DNA of 64,000 bases from Clostridium muellerianum (GCF_012926525.1 NZ_JABBNI010000007.1:62001-126000), one strand, 5' to 3'; shown: positions 43,556-53,112, counted from the stretch's first letter. The notes: generated by a model from the letters alone, not told the origin. Translations and numbers: made by a program.

Positions 43556-43571
43556 CTTTATAAAGGCTTAA

Positions 43572-43600
43572 GTTGAACTATTTGTGTTAAAATAATTGTT
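43572..43600 (+). repeat. CRISPR cassette scar
   Basis: GTTGAACTA, the first nine bases of the CRISPR repeat, runs straight into TTTGTGTTAAAATAATTGTT, a 20-base stretch otherwise found after arrays 1 and 2 just before the PD-(D/E)XK genes (47496-47515 and the equivalent near 51200). It reads as the junction left after loss of an array body and its downstream terminator. Confidence 0.5.
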
Positions 43601-43629
43601 TCAATATCTATACACAATTAATTGTTCAA

Positions 43630-43805
43630 ATTTTACCAGCCAAAGCTAAAAGTAAAGTGCCTTTTAAATCTTGATATATAAGGCTTAAAGGTGCTTTTTT
43701 ATTATAGTTTTAAAAATAAAAAAACGGCTGGTAAAATTTTAAGTAAATCCTTTGATTTCAATGAATTAAGGGGTATAATAAAAAAGAAGAATGGCTATTT
43801 TACAG
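43630..43805 (+). promoter_or_regulatory. Orphan CRISPR leader, copy L1
   Basis: Same layout as the leaders of the real arrays: ATTTTACCAGCC and GGCTGGTAAAAT as outer inverted arms, an inner terminator-like stem-loop with TTTTTT, then TTGATT-16 bp-TATAAT as a promoter, and GAATGGCTATTTTACAG at the end. It is followed by only one repeat, so it is a vestigial array. Confidence 0.75.
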
Positions 43806-43835
43806 GTTGAACTATAACATAGGATGTAGTATTGT
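43806..43835 (+). CRISPR. Single CRISPR repeat after leader L1
   Basis: The first 23 bases match the array 2/3 repeat exactly (start GTTGAACTATAAC, then ATAGGATGTA); the last seven have diverged. No second repeat follows within several hundred bases. It is a vestigial array with no spacer. Confidence 0.7.
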
Positions 43836-44028
43836 TTGTATAAAAATTATAATTTACAAAATTTTAAAATTGAACAAATAAGATAATGATAATAAAGGAA
43901 CTGCATTACTTAACTTAGAATTTTGCAGTGTTTTGTCATATTCAATAAAAATGATATTGAATAGAATAATATAAATGCTTTATAATTGTTTTAAAGAAAG
44001 ATAAAACGCAAGAGGAAGTGGATAAGTT

Positions 44029-45057
44029 TTGGCAAAGAAGCATGATTTTGATGCAGCATGGAAATCGATTTTGGAAGCTTTTGAAGTAGAAATAGTAGAA
44101 ATGCTTTTTCCAGAGATATTTAAAAATATAGCCTGGGAATATGGAGCAGATTCTTTGGACAAAGAATTGCAGGAAATACAAAGGAAAATTTTTGATAAAG
44201 ACAGCAGCGAAAAGGTAATATCGGACAAAATAATAAAGGTGAAGTTAAAGAATAATAATAGTAAAATATTGTTTATACATGTGGAAGTACAGAGCTACAG
44301 TAGTGAAAATGAAGTATTTGGAGAAAGAATGTTCAGATACTTTTATAGAATTTGGGATAAGTTCAGGTATAAGTATGAGGATAAATCAGAAATAGTAGCA
44401 GCAGTTATATATACATATAAGGGAGAAAGAGGCAAAGATAAAAGTTACATATATAAATTGCCAGATATAAATGAAGAAATATTAATATATAATTTTAGGA
44501 CAATAGATATAGAAAATATAAAACTAGAAAATATCAGTGAAAATAATCCACTAAAGTTAGTATTTAAAATGGCAAAGAATTTACTAGAAATAAAAGCTAA
44601 TGATGAAGAAATATTTAAGGCAAAAATTAAATTAGCTGAAGAACTAAGAGGATATGAAAAAATAAAAAATAATGAACAAATAAAAGCATTAGTAGACTTT
44701 CTAGAATACTTATTTTTAATTGAAGATCCAGAGTTAGAGAAAAAATATGAAGAATATAAAAAAGAAATTGGAGGTGCATTTAAAATGAGTATAGATGAAA
44801 TTAGAAGATTACATTATAAACAAGAGGGAAAAGAAGAAGGAAAAGAAGAAGGAAGAGAAGAAGAGAGAGAACAATCTAGATTAAAAGATGTTGAAAGAGT
44901 TATAAAATTACTTAATAAGAAGTTTAATAATGTAGATGAAGTAATAATTGAAAGTGTAAAAGTATTGGACAGTAATAAGTTAAACTCAATTATTGAAGAT
45001 ATACTAGATATAGAAAATATAGAAGATTTAGATAAGTATGGAGTTAAATCTTGTTAA
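44029..45057 (+). CDS. Rpn family / PD-(D/E)XK putative transposase-nuclease
   Basis: A 342-residue protein of the larger Rpn/PDDEXK_2 subfamily. It starts KKHDFDAAWKSILEAFEVE. The nuclease core includes ILFIHVEVQSY (E-V-Q in the catalytic strand) near 80-90 and R-M-F-R-Y-F-Y-R-I-W-D. The tail has the charged GKEEGKEEGREEEREQ repeat seen in the family. TTG 44029 is the start, with AGAGGAAGTGG upstream. It lies between orphan leaders L1 and L2, in the same slot that the AAA/PD-(D/E)XK genes occupy between real arrays. Confidence 0.8.
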   Translation: MAKKHDFDAAWKSILEAFEVEIVEMLFPEIFKNIAWEYGADSLDKELQEIQRKIFDKDSSEKVISDKIIKVKLKNNNSKILFIHVEVQSYSSENEVFGERMFRYFYRIWDKFRYKYEDKSEIVAAVIYTYKGERGKDKSYIYKLPDINEEILIYNFRTIDIENIKLENISENNPLKLVFKMAKNLLEIKANDEEIFKAKIKLAEELRGYEKIKNNEQIKALVDFLEYLFLIEDPELEKKYEEYKKEIGGAFKMSIDEIRRLHYKQEGKEEGKEEGREEEREQSRLKDVERVIKLLNKKFNNVDEVIIESVKVLDSNKLNSIIEDILDIENIEDLDKYGVKSC

Positions 45058-45134
45058 AGATTAAATATGATAAAAATTTAATGAATATAATGTAAATAGA
45101 TAGCAAGATTTTATAATTTTATTTTTGATATGAA

Positions 45135-45311
45135 AATTTACCAGCCATAGGAAAAGCTAAAGTACCTTTAAAACTTTGAAATATAAGGCTTAAGGGTGCT
45201 TTTTATATTATATTTTTAAAAATCAAAAAACGGCTGGTAAAATTTTAAGTAAATCCTTTGATTTCAATGAATTAAGGGGTATAATAAAAAAGAAGAATGG
45301 CTATTTTACAG
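45135..45311 (+). promoter_or_regulatory. Orphan CRISPR leader, copy L2
   Basis: A second leader without an array. The outer arms AATTTACCAGCC and GGCTGGTAAAAT, the inner stem-loop, TTGATT/TATAAT and GAATGGCTATTTTACAG are all kept. It is also close enough to serve as a terminator for the Rpn gene that ends 78 bp upstream. Confidence 0.75.
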
Positions 45312-45341
45312 GTTGAAATATAACATGGGATGTATTTGAGG
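45312..45341 (+). CRISPR. Single CRISPR repeat after leader L2
   Basis: One 30-base repeat with substitutions (GTTGAAATATAACATGGGATG, then TATTTGAGG). No further repeat follows before the AraC gene. It is a vestigial array. Confidence 0.65.
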
Positions 45342-45476
45342 AAGGGGCTACATTATGAAATGTAAGTTTACTTCACTGAAATTGTTTAATAATTTTTCAG
45401 ACAAAATATAACACAAAAAGTCGGGAATAATCACTTGAAAAGAGATAAGATATATGTATAGATAGAGGTGATGATT

Positions 45477-46343
45477 ATGAGATGGATTGAAGGAATAGGT
45501 GAAGTTGTCAACTATATAGAGGAGAATATCACTGAAGAAATTGTAATAAAAAATATTGCAAAAAAAGCACTTATATCTCCCTTTTATTTTCAAAAATGTT
45601 TTGCAATGCTTTGTGGTTTTACAGTGGGAGAGTATATCAGACAACGAAGGCTTGCCCTTGCTGGAAATGAGCTCGTTTTTACTGATAAGAAAATCATTGA
45701 TATTGCATTGAAATACGGTTATACATCACCAGATAGCTTCACAAAAGCTTTTACTCGATTTCATGGTGTTACACCTACTGCTGTTCGAAAAGATGGAGCA
45801 ATGATTAAATCGTTTGCTCCTCTGAAAATCAAATTTTCATTGGAAGGTGGTTATATTATGGATTATAAAATTGTTAAAAAGGATTCCTTTACTGTTATGG
45901 GTGTATCAAAAGTATTTAAGTACGATGATGCACTTGCAGAAATTCCACAGTTTTGGGTAGAGCATTATAAAACAGGAAAAGGTAAATTTGTATGTGGAAT
46001 GTATGGAATATGTATAGATGAGAGCATGGGCTCAAATGGGTTTGAATATTTGATTGCAGATGATTATAATCCATCCATAGAAATACCTGATGGTTTTATT
46101 ACAAAGGTTATTCCTAAGCATATATGGGCTGTTTTTGCTTGTAGAGGTGCGATGCCAAAAGCTATACAAGATGTGAATAAAAAAATCTTCTCAGAATGGC
46201 TGCCTAATTGCAAGGATTATGAAATTGCAGCAGGTTATAATATTGAAATGTACACTAATTTGGATGACTATCCAAAAGGTAATCAGGATGAAAACTACTA
46301 CAGCGAAATATGGATTCCTGTTAAGAAAAAAATAACTGCATAG
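45477..46343 (+). CDS. AraC family regulator with GyrI-like effector-binding domain
   Basis: A 288-residue protein. The N-terminal double helix-turn-helix (IVIKNIAKKALISPFYFQKC, then IIDIALKYGYTSPDSFTKAF and G-V-T-P) spans 15-110. The C-terminal part from about 125 (MDYKIVKKDSFTVMGVSK) is the GyrI-like/SOUL ligand domain, ending Y-Y-S-E-I-W-I-P-V. ATG 45477 is preferred because GAGGTG lies six bases upstream; earlier in-frame GTG/ATG codons overlap that site. It is inserted between leaders L2 and L3. Sequence just after it recurs near 40222. Confidence 0.87.
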   Translation: MRWIEGIGEVVNYIEENITEEIVIKNIAKKALISPFYFQKCFAMLCGFTVGEYIRQRRLALAGNELVFTDKKIIDIALKYGYTSPDSFTKAFTRFHGVTPTAVRKDGAMIKSFAPLKIKFSLEGGYIMDYKIVKKDSFTVMGVSKVFKYDDALAEIPQFWVEHYKTGKGKFVCGMYGICIDESMGSNGFEYLIADDYNPSIEIPDGFITKVIPKHIWAVFACRGAMPKAIQDVNKKIFSEWLPNCKDYEIAAGYNIEMYTNLDDYPKGNQDENYYSEIWIPVKKKITA

Positions 46344-46439
46344 AAATAATTTAAATCATCATATTCATTCTAATCTTGAAATGCTAATAAATTTGATTTT
46401 ATATTATAAAATGTAGTTTTAACTTTAATTTAACTAAGA

Positions 46440-46618
46440 ATTTTACCAACTGAAGCTAGAAATAAAGTACCTTTAAAGCTTTGAAATATAAGGCTTAAGG
46501 GTACTTTTTATATTATATTTTTAAAAATCAAAAAACAGCTGGTAAAATTTTGAGAAAATCCTTTAATTTCAATAGATTAAGGGGTATAATAAAAAATAAG
46601 AATGGCTATTTTACAGTG
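46440..46618 (+). promoter_or_regulatory. CRISPR leader L3 (array 1)
   Basis: About 180 bp: outer inverted arms TTTTACCAACTG and CAGCTGGTAAAA, inner stem-loop AAAGTACCTTTAAAG...CTTAAGGGTACTTTT, a TATAAT -10 box at about 46585-46590, then GAATGGCTATTTTACAGTG directly before repeat 1. It would drive pre-crRNA transcription rightwards and mark the site of new spacer insertion. Confidence 0.85.
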
Positions 46619-47434
46619 GTTGAACTTTAACATAGGATGTATTTAAATACAACCATTTGCTTTATCTGTTTCATAAGCATTAACAGTTGAACTTTAACAT
46701 AGGATGTATTTAAATACTGTATCTAAGCATCTAACTCGTCCACTATAACCTGTTGAACTTTAACATAGGATGTATTTAAATTTTACCATATCATATGTAT
46801 ATGCTGTAAGGGTATAGTTGAACTTTAACATAGGATGTATTTAAATAACATTTAGTGATGTAGATATAGAAAATATAAAAAAGTTGAACTTTAACATAGG
46901 ATGTATTTAAATGGTTCATAGCCATGTTCTTTCATCCAAGCAAATAAGTTGAACTTTAACATAGGATGTATTTAAATTAAAACTTAGGATGTTCGTTAAG
47001 CCGCCCTATAAGTTGAACTTTAACATAGGATGTATTTAAATGATATATCAGCTGCCATTAAGTCGATTACTGGAGTAGTTGAACTTTAACATAGGATGTA
47101 TTTAAATTTTGCGACTGCAGCAGTTACCTATGGTAAAGAAACAGTTGAACTTTAACATAGGATGTATTTAAATTTTAGGTGCATTGGTATAATTCCAAGC
47201 AAAATATCTGTTGAACTTTAACATAGGATGTATTTAAATCTGTAATACCCTTTAAAAAAAGATTTTTCTCTAAAGGTTGAACTTTAACATAGGATGTATT
47301 TAAATTCTATTTTAGTAATTGTGTCACTCTTTACTTTATGTTGAACTTTAACATAGGATGTATTTAAATTAAGGATAGCTTTGTACTTCCAGTTAAACCA
47401 CAACGTTGAACTTTAACATAGGATATATTAAAAC
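46619..47434 (+). CRISPR. CRISPR array 1: 13 repeats, 12 spacers
   Basis: The 30-base repeat starts GTTGAACTTTAACATAGG and ends TATTTAAAT. By hand it occurs at 46619, 46686, 46752, 46817, 46883, 46948, 47012, 47078, 47144, 47210, 47276, 47340 and 47405. Spacers are about 34-37 bases. The last repeat is degenerate (GGATATATTAAAAC), marking the leader-distal end. All repeats have T at position 9 where arrays 2 and 3 have A. Orientation is rightward, like the cas operon. Length and type fit I-B. Confidence 0.97.
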
Positions 47435-47474
47435 TAAATGCTATTGCTATAAATCAGCAGTAGCATTTAGTTTT
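47430..47474 (+). terminator. Terminator of array 1
   Basis: A 19-bp stem with one mismatch (AAAACTAAATGCTATTGCT and AGCAGTAGCATTTAGTTTT) overlaps the end of the last repeat and would end the pre-crRNA. A near-copy follows array 2. Confidence 0.75.
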
Positions 47475-47533
47475 ATGAATGTTTAAATTGTACTGTTTGT
47501 GTTAAAATAATTGTTAAGGAAGGAAGTGGTTAA

Positions 47534-49198
47534 GTGAAAAAGATTCCTATAGGTATAACTGATTTTAAAGGAATTATAAATGATAATTACTATCTTGTAG
47601 ATAAAAGTTTGCTTATAAAAGATATAATGGAAGATGGATCAAAAGTTTTATTATTACCTAGGCCAAGGCGTTTTGGAAAGACTATAAATATGAGTATGCT
47701 TAAGTATTTCTTTGAAAAAACTGATGAAGATAATAGCTTTCTTTTTAAAGAATTAGATATATATAAACATAAAGATGTTATGGAAAGACAGGGGAAATAT
47801 CCTGTGATTTATATAACTTTTAAAGATTTAAAAGACAAAAATATTGATAAATGTTATGAAAAGATAAAAGAAATTTTAAGTGAACAATATAATAAATTCA
47901 AATTTATATTAGATAGCCTAAGTGAAGTAGATAAAATATATTATAATGATATTTTACTTAGAAAGGCATCTGAAGCACAATATGAAACCAGTCTTAAGAA
48001 TTTAAGCAAATTTTTAAGCATATATTATGGCATTAATGTAGTGATTTTAATTGATGAATATGATGTACCAATACAAAGCGGATATTTGAATAATTATTAT
48101 GAAGATATAGTTGAATTTATGAGAAATTTTTTAAGCGGTGGAGTTAAAGATAATGAATACCTTGAAAAGGCAGTGATGACAGGCATTCTTAGGGTAGCAA
48201 AAGAAAGTATATTCTCAGGACTTAACAATCTAAGCGTATATGATATTTTAAAGAATAAATACAGCAGCTACTTTGGATTTTTAGAAGCTGAGATAGAAGA
48301 AATTTTTAAATATTATGAAGTCGAATTTAAATTAAATGAAGTTAAAAGCTGGTACAATGGCTATGTATTTGGAGAAAATATAATATATAATCCCTGGTCC
48401 ATATTGAATTACGTAAATAATTATGAAGAAGGACTTCAGCCATATTGGATAAATACTAGCAGTAACGATTTAGTAAAAAGTCTCATAACAAAAGGTGGAC
48501 AGCAGCTAAAAAGTGAATTAGAAGATTTAATTCAAGATAAAAGCATAACAAAAGAAATAAATGAAAATATTGAAATGAAGGAAATAGACAAGAGTACAGA
48601 AAATGTATGGAGTTTCTTACTTCTTAGTGGATATTTGAAAACTATAAAAAAGACAAGAAATCCAGATGGAAGACTCATATGTGAACTTTCTATACCAAAT
48701 TTAGAAGTAAAGTATTTATATAATGAAATAGTAATGAGCTGGCTTAAAGAAAGTATACGCAATGATGAATTTAATATTATGTTAAATTCACTTACAAATG
48801 GAGATATAGAAACCTTTGAAGATATTTTTGCAGATTATGTGACTAAGAGCTTTAGTTACTTTGATATAGGTGATGAAAGTGAAAGCTTTTATCATGCTTT
48901 TGTACTTGGAATATTAGTGGCATTAAATAATAAATATAGAGTAAAATCTAATAGGGAAAGTGGTTATGGAAGATACGATATAATGATTATTCCAAAGGAT
49001 GCAGAAAAACGAGGTATAATAATTGAATTTAAAAAAGTTAATAAAAGAAGAAAAGAAACTTTAAATACAGCAGCTGAAAATGCATTAGCTCAAATAAAAA
49101 CTATGAATTATAAACAAGAGCTTATTGAACTTGGAGTAAAAAATGTAATAGAGCTTGGAATTGCTTTTGAAGGTAAAGATGTTCTAGTATTAACATAA
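47534..49198 (+). CDS. AAA-ATPase-like / PD-(D/E)XK nuclease domain protein, paralogue 1
   Basis: A 554-residue protein of the AAA-ATPase_like plus PDDEXK_9 architecture. P-loop RPRRFGKTINMSML lies near 42-55 and Walker B VVILIDEYDVPIQ near 172-184. The C-terminal nuclease fold has GYGRYDIMI and IIIEFKKVNK near 478-505 (the D...E-x-K triad). Biochemistry of the family is unknown; defence or mobile-element roles have been suggested. It starts at GTG 47534 behind AAGGAAGGAAGTGG. It sits between array 1 and leader L4. The paralogue at 51234 is nearly identical except in the middle. Confidence 0.88.
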   Translation: MKKIPIGITDFKGIINDNYYLVDKSLLIKDIMEDGSKVLLLPRPRRFGKTINMSMLKYFFEKTDEDNSFLFKELDIYKHKDVMERQGKYPVIYITFKDLKDKNIDKCYEKIKEILSEQYNKFKFILDSLSEVDKIYYNDILLRKASEAQYETSLKNLSKFLSIYYGINVVILIDEYDVPIQSGYLNNYYEDIVEFMRNFLSGGVKDNEYLEKAVMTGILRVAKESIFSGLNNLSVYDILKNKYSSYFGFLEAEIEEIFKYYEVEFKLNEVKSWYNGYVFGENIIYNPWSILNYVNNYEEGLQPYWINTSSNDLVKSLITKGGQQLKSELEDLIQDKSITKEINENIEMKEIDKSTENVWSFLLLSGYLKTIKKTRNPDGRLICELSIPNLEVKYLYNEIVMSWLKESIRNDEFNIMLNSLTNGDIETFEDIFADYVTKSFSYFDIGDESESFYHAFVLGILVALNNKYRVKSNRESGYGRYDIMIIPKDAEKRGIIIEFKKVNKRRKETLNTAAENALAQIKTMNYKQELIELGVKNVIELGIAFEGKDVLVLT

Positions 49199-49226
49199 AG
49201 TGTAATACTAACTTGAATTAACTAAG

Positions 49227-49406
49227 AAATTTACCAGCTGAAGCTAGAAATAATGTGCCTTTAAAGTCTTGAAGTATAAGGCTTAAGGGTACTTTTTATA
49301 TTATGTTTTTAAAAATCAAAAAACAGCTGGTAAAATTTTAAGGGAATCCTTTATTTTCAATGTATTAAGGGGTATAATGAAAAAGAAGAATGGCTATTTT
49401 GCAGTG
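49227..49406 (+). promoter_or_regulatory. CRISPR leader L4 (array 2)
   Basis: Nearly identical to L5 and close to L3. Arms TTTACCAGCTG and CAGCTGGTAAA enclose an inner stem-loop; AAGGGGTATAAT gives the -10 box and GAATGGCTATTTTGCAGTG precedes repeat 1. It begins 28 bp after the stop of the PD-(D/E)XK gene. Confidence 0.85.
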
Positions 49407-51137
49407 GTTGAACTATAACATAGGATGTATTTAAATATCATACCTAGATTATCCTTCGCTATATAGTAAGTTGTTGAACTATAACATAGGATGTATTTAA
49501 ATTATTTTAAAACCACTTTATCAATTCTGTTTAAAGTGTTGAACTATAACATAGGATGTATTTAAATTTTAAAGTTGCTTATGTAGATGAAGATAAGCTT
49601 AAAGTTGAACTATAACATAGGATGTATTTAAATCTAAAGGAATATTCAATTCTAATAAAGCATTATATGTTGAACTATAACATAGGATGTATTTAAATGA
49701 GAATGGGCAAATTATAGGAGTTGTAGGTAATGTGTTGAACTATAACATAGGATGTATTTAAATTAAACAAATCCCCCTATATATGTAAACTTTAAATGCG
49801 TTGAACTATAACATAGGATGTATTTAAATTAGATGTACACAAGTTTCCCCATTCCAAAGCAACCATGTTGAACTATAACATAGGATGTATTTAAATTTTG
49901 CCACATAAAAATAAGCTACTATAGTACGGAAGTTGAACTATAACATAGGATGTATTTAAATGTTACCTTTTGTGGGTTTCTAGCTTGTACTATAGGTTGA
50001 ACTATAACATAGGATGTATTTAAATAAAATTGCTAGATTAATTGTCCTGCTGCCTATATGTTGAACTATAACATAGGATGTATTTAAATTGGTGAATATT
50101 ATGGGCTAACTTCAAAGCCACTTGTTGAACTATAACATAGGATGTATTTAAATAAAGAGGAATATGGAATATATCTTATACCTAGCATTGTTGAACTATA
50201 ACATAGGATGTATTTAAATTGGAGCTATAGGAGAATTACAAAACGGCGGGCTTAAGTTGAACTATAACATAGGATGTATTTAAATTCAGTACCAACATAT
50301 TAAAATACATCTGCTTAAAAGTTGAACTATAACATAGGATGTATTTAAATCCAATTACTCCTGGTAAACTACCATCCTCTGCATGTTGAACTATAACATA
50401 GGATGTATTTAAATATATTACTAAGTGCATTTAATGCTCTATCTATCTGGTTGAACTATAACATAGGATGTATTTAAATGCAAATGCTGAACTTATAACT
50501 ACAGTTACAAACCACGTTGAACTATAACATAGGATGTATTTAAATTAAATTTAGCATGAGAAATGATCCAAAGCCAGTGGAGTTGAACTATAACATAGGA
50601 TGTATTTAAATGTATATTCACCTAATGCTAATATCACATAATTTTTAGTTGAACTATAACATAGGATGTATTTAAATAAATCACCTCTTTATGTATATTG
50701 TATACGATATATCGTTGAACTATAACATAGGATGTATTTAAATTGACGTAATTACGAATATACAACGTTCACCATCTTGTTGAACTATAACATAGGATGT
50801 ATTTAAATAATATTTCCTCACTAGATTCATCATTTTCTATTTTTGTTGAACTATAACATAGGATGTATTTAAATTTTCAACCATTTATTTCACCTGCCTT
50901 ATAGCACCTGTTGAACTATAACATAGGATGTATTTAAATACACTGTTTCTCCACCAGAAAACCACCTAAGAGCTTGTTGAACTATAACATAGGATGTATT
51001 TAAATTGCACAGAATCATAAGTCCATTCTGATTTCGAACATGTTGAACTATAACATAGGATGTATTTAAATAACTTTGCCAAAGTTTCCACTTCCTTTCC
51101 TATCTGTGTTGAACTTTAACATATGACATATTTAAAC
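49407..51137 (+). CRISPR. CRISPR array 2: 27 repeats, 26 spacers
   Basis: The 30-base repeat starts GTTGAACTATAACATAGG and ends TATTTAAAT, first at 49407 and last at 51108, with 34-37-base spacers. The last repeat is degenerate and carries the array 1 variant (GTTGAACTTTAAC, then ATATGACATATTTAAAC), unlike the other 26. Spacer 5 (49699-49733) is identical to spacer 3 of array 3. Rightward orientation. Confidence 0.97.
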
Positions 51138-51138
51138 T

Positions 51139-51175
51139 AAATGCTACTGCTATAAATCAGCAGTAGCATTTTTTA
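51139..51175 (+). terminator. Terminator of array 2
   Basis: AAATGCTACTGCT pairs with AGCAGTAGCATTT, followed by TTTTAT. It is a shortened version of the terminator after array 1. Confidence 0.75.
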
Positions 51176-51233
51176 TGAATGTTTAAATTGCACTGTTTGT
51201 GTTAAAATAATTGTTAAGGAAGGAAGTGGTTAA

Positions 51234-52904
51234 GTGAAAAAGATTTCTATAGGTATAACTGATTTTAAGGAAATTGTAAATAATAATTACTATCTTGTAG
51301 ATAAAAGTTTGTTTATAAAAGAGATAATGGAAGATGGATCAAAAGTTTTATTATTACCAAGGCCAAGACGTTTTGGAAAGACTATAAATATGAGCATGCT
51401 TAAGTATTTCTTTGAAAAGACTGATGAAGATAACAGCTTTCTTTTTGAAGAATTGAATATATATGAACATAAAGATATTATGGAAAGACAAGGAAAATAT
51501 CCAGTTATTTATCTCACCTTTAAGGATGAAAAATATTTAAGTTGGAAAGATTGTAAAAGTGGGATGAAATTTGTAATAGGAAGTGAATTTAAAAGGCATA
51601 AATATCTTCTTGAAAGTAATATAATGGATGATGAAGAAAAAGAAATTTATAAGGATGTTATGAACTTAAAGGCAGAAGATATATATTATTATAAAAGTTT
51701 ATTAAGTTTAAGCATGTATTTATCTAAGTATTATAATAAAAAAGCTGTAATAATTATAGATGAATATGATGTACCAATACAAAGTGGATATAATGGTGAT
51801 TACTACGAAGATATTATAAATTTTATGAGAAATTTTTTAAGTGGAGGCTTGAAGGATAATATATATTTAGAAAAGGCAATTCTTACAGGTATACTTAGAG
51901 TAGCGAAGGAGAGTATATTTTCAGGACTTAATAATTTAAATGTATATAGTATTTTAAAAAATAAATACAGCAGCTACTTTGGATTTTCAGAGGCTGAGAT
52001 AGAAAACATTTTTAGATATTACAAAGTAGAATTTAAGCTTGATGAAGTTAAAAGCTGGTACAATGGCTATGTATTTGGAGAAAACATAATATATAATCCA
52101 TGGTCCATACTAAATTATGTAAATAATTATGAAGAAGGACTTCAGCCATATTGGATAAATACCAGCAGCAATGATTTAGTGAAAAAACTTATAACAAAAG
52201 GCGATCAGCAGCTAAAAAGTGAACTGGAAGATTTAATTCAAGATAAAAATATAACAAAAGCAATAAATGAAAATATTGAAATGAAGGAAATAGACAAAAG
52301 TACAGAGAATGTATGGAGTTTTTTACTTCTTAGCGGATATTTGAAAACTGTGAAAAAGACAAGAAAGCCAGATGGAAGACTTGTATGTGAACTTGCTATA
52401 CCTAATATAGAAGTAAAATACTTGTATAATGAAATAATAATGAGCTGGCTTAAAGAAAGCGTAAATAATGATGAATTCAATCTTATGTTAAATTCACTTA
52501 CAAATGGAGATATAGAAACCTTTGAAGATATTTTTGCAGATTATGTGACCAAGAGCTTTAGTTACTTTGATATAGGTGATGAAAGTGAGAGCTTTTATCA
52601 TGCTTTTGTACTTGGAATATTAGTGGCGTTAAATGATAAATATAGAGTGAAATCTAACAGAGAAAGCGGCTATGGAAGATATGATATAATGATTATTCCA
52701 AAGGATATAGAAAAAAATGGTATAATAATTGAGTTTAAAAAAGTTAATAAAAGGAGAAAAGAAACTTTAAATACAGCAGCTGAAAATGCATTAGCTCAAA
52801 TAAAAACTATGAATTATAAACAAGAGCTTATTGAACTTGGAGTAAAAAATGTAATAGAGCTTGGAATTGCTTTTGAAGGTAAAGATGTTCTAGTATTAAC
52901 ATAA
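51234..52904 (+). CDS. AAA-ATPase-like / PD-(D/E)XK nuclease domain protein, paralogue 2
   Basis: A 556-residue paralogue of the protein at 47534. P-loop RPRRFGKTINMSML, Walker B AVIIIDEYDVPIQ and nuclease GYGRYDIMI / IIIEFKKVNK are the same. Residues 1-75 and from about 165 to the end are near-identical between the two; residues about 76-165 are largely unrelated, so the segment between the P-loop and Walker B has been exchanged or diversified. It starts at GTG 51234 behind the same AAGGAAGGAAGTGG. It lies between array 2 and leader L5. Confidence 0.88.
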   Translation: MKKISIGITDFKEIVNNNYYLVDKSLFIKEIMEDGSKVLLLPRPRRFGKTINMSMLKYFFEKTDEDNSFLFEELNIYEHKDIMERQGKYPVIYLTFKDEKYLSWKDCKSGMKFVIGSEFKRHKYLLESNIMDDEEKEIYKDVMNLKAEDIYYYKSLLSLSMYLSKYYNKKAVIIIDEYDVPIQSGYNGDYYEDIINFMRNFLSGGLKDNIYLEKAILTGILRVAKESIFSGLNNLNVYSILKNKYSSYFGFSEAEIENIFRYYKVEFKLDEVKSWYNGYVFGENIIYNPWSILNYVNNYEEGLQPYWINTSSNDLVKKLITKGDQQLKSELEDLIQDKNITKAINENIEMKEIDKSTENVWSFLLLSGYLKTVKKTRKPDGRLVCELAIPNIEVKYLYNEIIMSWLKESVNNDEFNLMLNSLTNGDIETFEDIFADYVTKSFSYFDIGDESESFYHAFVLGILVALNDKYRVKSNRESGYGRYDIMIIPKDIEKNGIIIEFKKVNKRRKETLNTAAENALAQIKTMNYKQELIELGVKNVIELGIAFEGKDVLVLT

Positions 52905-52932
52905 AGTGTAATACTAACTTGAATTAACTAAG

Positions 52933-53112
52933 AAATTCACCAGCTGAAGCTAGAAATAAAGTGCCTTTAAAGCCTTGAAGTATAAGGCTTAAGGGTACTT
53001 TTTATATTGTGTTTTTAAAAATCAAAAAACGGCTGGTAAAATTTTAAGTAAGTCCTTTATTTTCAATGGATTAAGGGTTATAATGAAAAAGAATAATGGC
53101 TATTTTACAGTG
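52933..53112 (+). promoter_or_regulatory. CRISPR leader L5 (array 3)
   Basis: Almost the same as L4, with arms CACCAGCTG and CGGCTGGTAAAA, the inner stem-loop, AAGGGTTATAAT and AATGGCTATTTTACAGTG before the first repeat. It is preceded by the same short post-gene sequence as L4, showing that gene and leader were duplicated together. Confidence 0.85.

Noticed and set aside
43982-44228. Minus-strand frames antisense to the Rpn gene start
   Set aside because: No start signals, and the composition follows from the complementary strand.
46440-46618. The leader inner stem-loop as an independent small RNA
   Set aside because: It is present in every leader copy directly after a gene and ends in a T-run, so an ordinary terminator for the upstream gene explains it.
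44029-52904. Interpretation of the Rpn and AAA/PD-(D/E)XK genes as insertion sequences
   Set aside because: No terminal inverted repeats or target duplications were seen at the gene ends; the repeated flanks are CRISPR leaders and array terminators.
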